Shown one piece after another: positions 62,482 through 64,000 of a DNA stretch of 64,000 nt (within the stretch, counting starts at the first letter, position 1; every line of letters starts with the position of its first letter). Where the stretch lies: positions 670,421 through 734,420 of the forward strand of contig JACKKO010000001.1 in the NCBI GenBank assembly GCA_024236395.1. The letters run 5' to 3'. Source of the DNA: Hyphomicrobiales bacterium (GTDB lineage: Bacteria; Pseudomonadota; Alphaproteobacteria; Rickettsiales; JACKKO01). A model generated the notes under the pieces. The model was not told the DNA's origin, did not search any database, and worked only from the letters and a program-made list of their open reading frames with translations. A program made the translations under genes and the position numbers.

Positions 62482-63717
62482 ATGACACAGCAAGCGACAA
62501 CTCGCGGGCCTTCCTGGCTCGGGCGGGCACTGGGAGGTGCACGCAAACAAAAATCCATGGCAAAGAAAAGTCATCCCATCTGGGACGGGCGTTACCAGCC
62601 GGTTTCCTTCCAGACCTATTATTCCGAACCGGGGAAACCGGTCTGGATGCGGCGGGAATATGGCAAGTTTGCCGAGGAAGCCTACGTGCGTAACGTGATT
62701 GCACATCGTTGTATTCACCAGATTGCCAGTAATGCCGCCAGCGTTGGCTGGCGTTTGCTGGGCGAGGAAGGGGTGGTGAGCAATCACCCGGCACTAAGCC
62801 TGATCCGTCGTCCGGGGCCGTGCTGTGCCGGGGCGGAGTTTTTTGAAAGCGTATTTGCGACCCGTATGATTTCCGGGAATGCCTATGTGCTGATGGTCAC
62901 TGACCAGACCGGGATGCCACGCGAATTGCACCAATTGCGGCCCGACCGTGTGGCGGTGATTGCCGGCGCTGGCGGCGTGCCTGCCGGTTATGAATACACG
63001 CTGGATAAACAGGTAAAACGCTACATGGCAGACCCACTAACCGGGCGCTCTGCGGTGTTACATCTGAAATGCTTTCACCCGCTGGATGACTGGTATGGGC
63101 TTTCGCCCGTGGAGGCCGCGGCCTATAGTATCGACCAGCATAACCAGGCGGCGGTATGGAATCAGGCGCTCTTGCAGAATGGAGCCAAGCCCAGTGGGGC
63201 GCTGATGGTGAAACCCTCGGAATATAACGGGGGGATGCTGGATGACGAACAGTTCACTCGCCTGCGTCACCAGATTGATGAGCAATTTTCCGGTGCAGCG
63301 AATGCAGGCCGTCCTTTGCTGCTGGAAGGTGGGCTGGAATGGCGGGATATGAGCCATTCCCCGCGTGAGATGGATTTTATTGAGGCGAAACATAGCGCCG
63401 CGCGGGATATTGCACTGGCCTTTGGGGTGCCGCCGCAACTGCTGGGTATCCCCGGCGATAATACGTATAGCAACCTGGCCGAAGCACGGCTGGCTTTCTG
63501 GGAGCAGACCATCCTGCCGCTTTTGGATCAGGTGATCGGGGCGTTTAATGCCTGGCTGCTGCCGCACTATCGGGAGGAATTGCGGTTTACGTATGATGCT
63601 GACCGTATCAGCGCGCTGGCTCCCCGCCGTGAACGTATCTGGGCACGCCTGAAACATGCGGATTTCCTGACCGACGAAGAAAAACGCGCCATGGTCGGGC
63701 TGGGCGACGCAACCTAA
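62482..63717 (+). CDS. HK97-family phage portal protein (prophage or gene transfer agent)
   Basis: 411 residues forming the ring through which DNA enters a phage head. Typical parts are AYVRNVIAHRCIHQIASNAAS, GNAYVLMVTDQTGMPRELHQL, LKCFHPLDDWYGLSPVEAAA and the C-terminal YSNLAEARLAFWEQTILPLLDQ. Length and motifs fit both siphophage portals and the portal of alphaproteobacterial gene transfer agents. In such clusters a terminase gene normally comes just before; here the preceding gene is queF on the other strand. AAGCGAACTT precedes the ATG, a weak site. Confidence 0.92.
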   Translation: MTQQATTRGPSWLGRALGGARKQKSMAKKSHPIWDGRYQPVSFQTYYSEPGKPVWMRREYGKFAEEAYVRNVIAHRCIHQIASNAASVGWRLLGEEGVVSNHPALSLIRRPGPCCAGAEFFESVFATRMISGNAYVLMVTDQTGMPRELHQLRPDRVAVIAGAGGVPAGYEYTLDKQVKRYMADPLTGRSAVLHLKCFHPLDDWYGLSPVEAAAYSIDQHNQAAVWNQALLQNGAKPSGALMVKPSEYNGGMLDDEQFTRLRHQIDEQFSGAANAGRPLLLEGGLEWRDMSHSPREMDFIEAKHSAARDIALAFGVPPQLLGIPGDNTYSNLAEARLAFWEQTILPLLDQVIGAFNAWLLPHYREELRFTYDADRISALAPRRERIWARLKHADFLTDEEKRAMVGLGDAT

Positions 63718-63728
63718 GGATACTTGTT

Positions 63729-64000
63729 ATGTATGCATATGATTATGCTGCTAAAAAGCTTGCCTATGCCTGTCTGGCGATGGAGATCGAACTGCGGCTG
63801 ATGCGGCTGGAGATGCTGGCGGCGAAGGCGGGGTTTGACCCGAACCAACCGCGTATCCCGGTCGGCCAGTCCGGCGGCGGGCAGTGGACAAAACTGCCTT
63901 ATGCGGCCTTTGAGGATGTGCCAGCCGAGGCCAGCATTGCCGATGACGTGGGGGACTTTCTAAACGACGCGGTGGATTACGTGACGGAGCACCCGGTGGA
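63729..64000 (+). CDS. Partial protein following the portal gene
   Basis: Open frame of 90 codons to the window end, starting MYAYDYAAKKLAYACLAMEI behind AAGGA. A helical start (ELRLMRLEMLAAKAG) is followed by DPNQPRIPVGQSGGGQWT. The PRxPxGxxxGGQWT motif is widespread in phage head-associated proteins and in bacterial toxins or secreted proteins, often at a domain junction. With the portal upstream, a head or accessory protein is likely. C-terminus not visible. Confidence 0.75.
   Translation, partial: MYAYDYAAKKLAYACLAMEIELRLMRLEMLAAKAGFDPNQPRIPVGQSGGGQWTKLPYAAFEDVPAEASIADDVGDFLNDAVDYVTEHPV

Overview
The window looks like about 64 kb of chromosome from a motile alphaproteobacterium with roughly 50% GC; the genus cannot be told from the sequence. 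Pointers are the fliL-fliM-DUF6468-motE flagellar block with adjacent cheY and cheZ, a family 4 uracil-DNA glycosylase of the alphaproteobacterial kind beside ETF-ubiquinone oxidoreductase, lpxC (Gram-negative lipid A), and an HK97/gene-transfer-agent-like portal gene at the right edge. Genes are dense and mostly in short operons. No rRNA, CRISPR array, transposase or integrase was seen.

Layout. 1-4.1 kb: copper/silver efflux operon on the minus strand (Cys/Met/His-rich secreted protein, an internally deleted CusB, CusA running off the left edge). 4.2-6.3 kb: obgE and lpxC. 6.4-12.6 kb: a large chemoreceptor, a GT-C type membrane glycosyltransferase and a GT4 glycosyltransferase. 12.7-14.4 kb: two type IV pilin-like genes sharing an identical 720-bp block. 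14.5-18.1 kb: uracil-DNA glycosylase, ETF-QO, an intergenic inverted repeat and an orphan gene. 18.2-31.3 kb: flagellar and chemotaxis genes in three transcription units: FhlB-like/coiled-coil/fliO/fliP (+); fliL-fliM-DUF6468-motE-cheY-cheZ-giant TPR protein (-); and flgF-flgG-flgA-flgH (+) behind a clear sigma-54 promoter.

31.5-40.9 kb is housekeeping and envelope: a CHMI-like tautomerase, a GNAT-nitrilase fusion, an LTA-synthase-like sulfatase broken by an in-frame amber codon, a cold shock protein, a DEAD-box helicase, a small AT-rich patch next to two alanine tRNAs, thioredoxin reductase and a 2-Cys peroxiredoxin. 41-47.7 kb: a TPR-sulfotransferase, cimA, trmJ, rpsD, rpmB, pyrD. 47.8-58.2 kb: a type IV pilus machine in two convergent operons. 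One has a TPR protein, PilT and PilU; the other has PilB, PilC, a PilM/PilN-like fusion, a PilO-like protein, a PilP-position protein and an ABC ATPase. 58.3-62.4 kb: queF, guaA and two sulfotransferase-like genes. 62.5-64 kb: a phage-type portal gene and a partial gene after it.

Three themes recur. The first is surface motility: flagellum, chemotaxis and a retractable pilus, with the pilin pair at 13-14 kb probably serving the machine at 48-58 kb. The second is envelope modification: two glycosyltransferases, three sulfotransferase-like proteins and the broken sulfatase. The third is metal and oxidative stress: Cus efflux, Prx and TrxB. The features most worth a second look are the amber-interrupted sulfatase, the identical pilin duplication, the CusB lacking its central domains, the large TPR protein in the chemotaxis operon, and the portal gene with no terminase directly before it.
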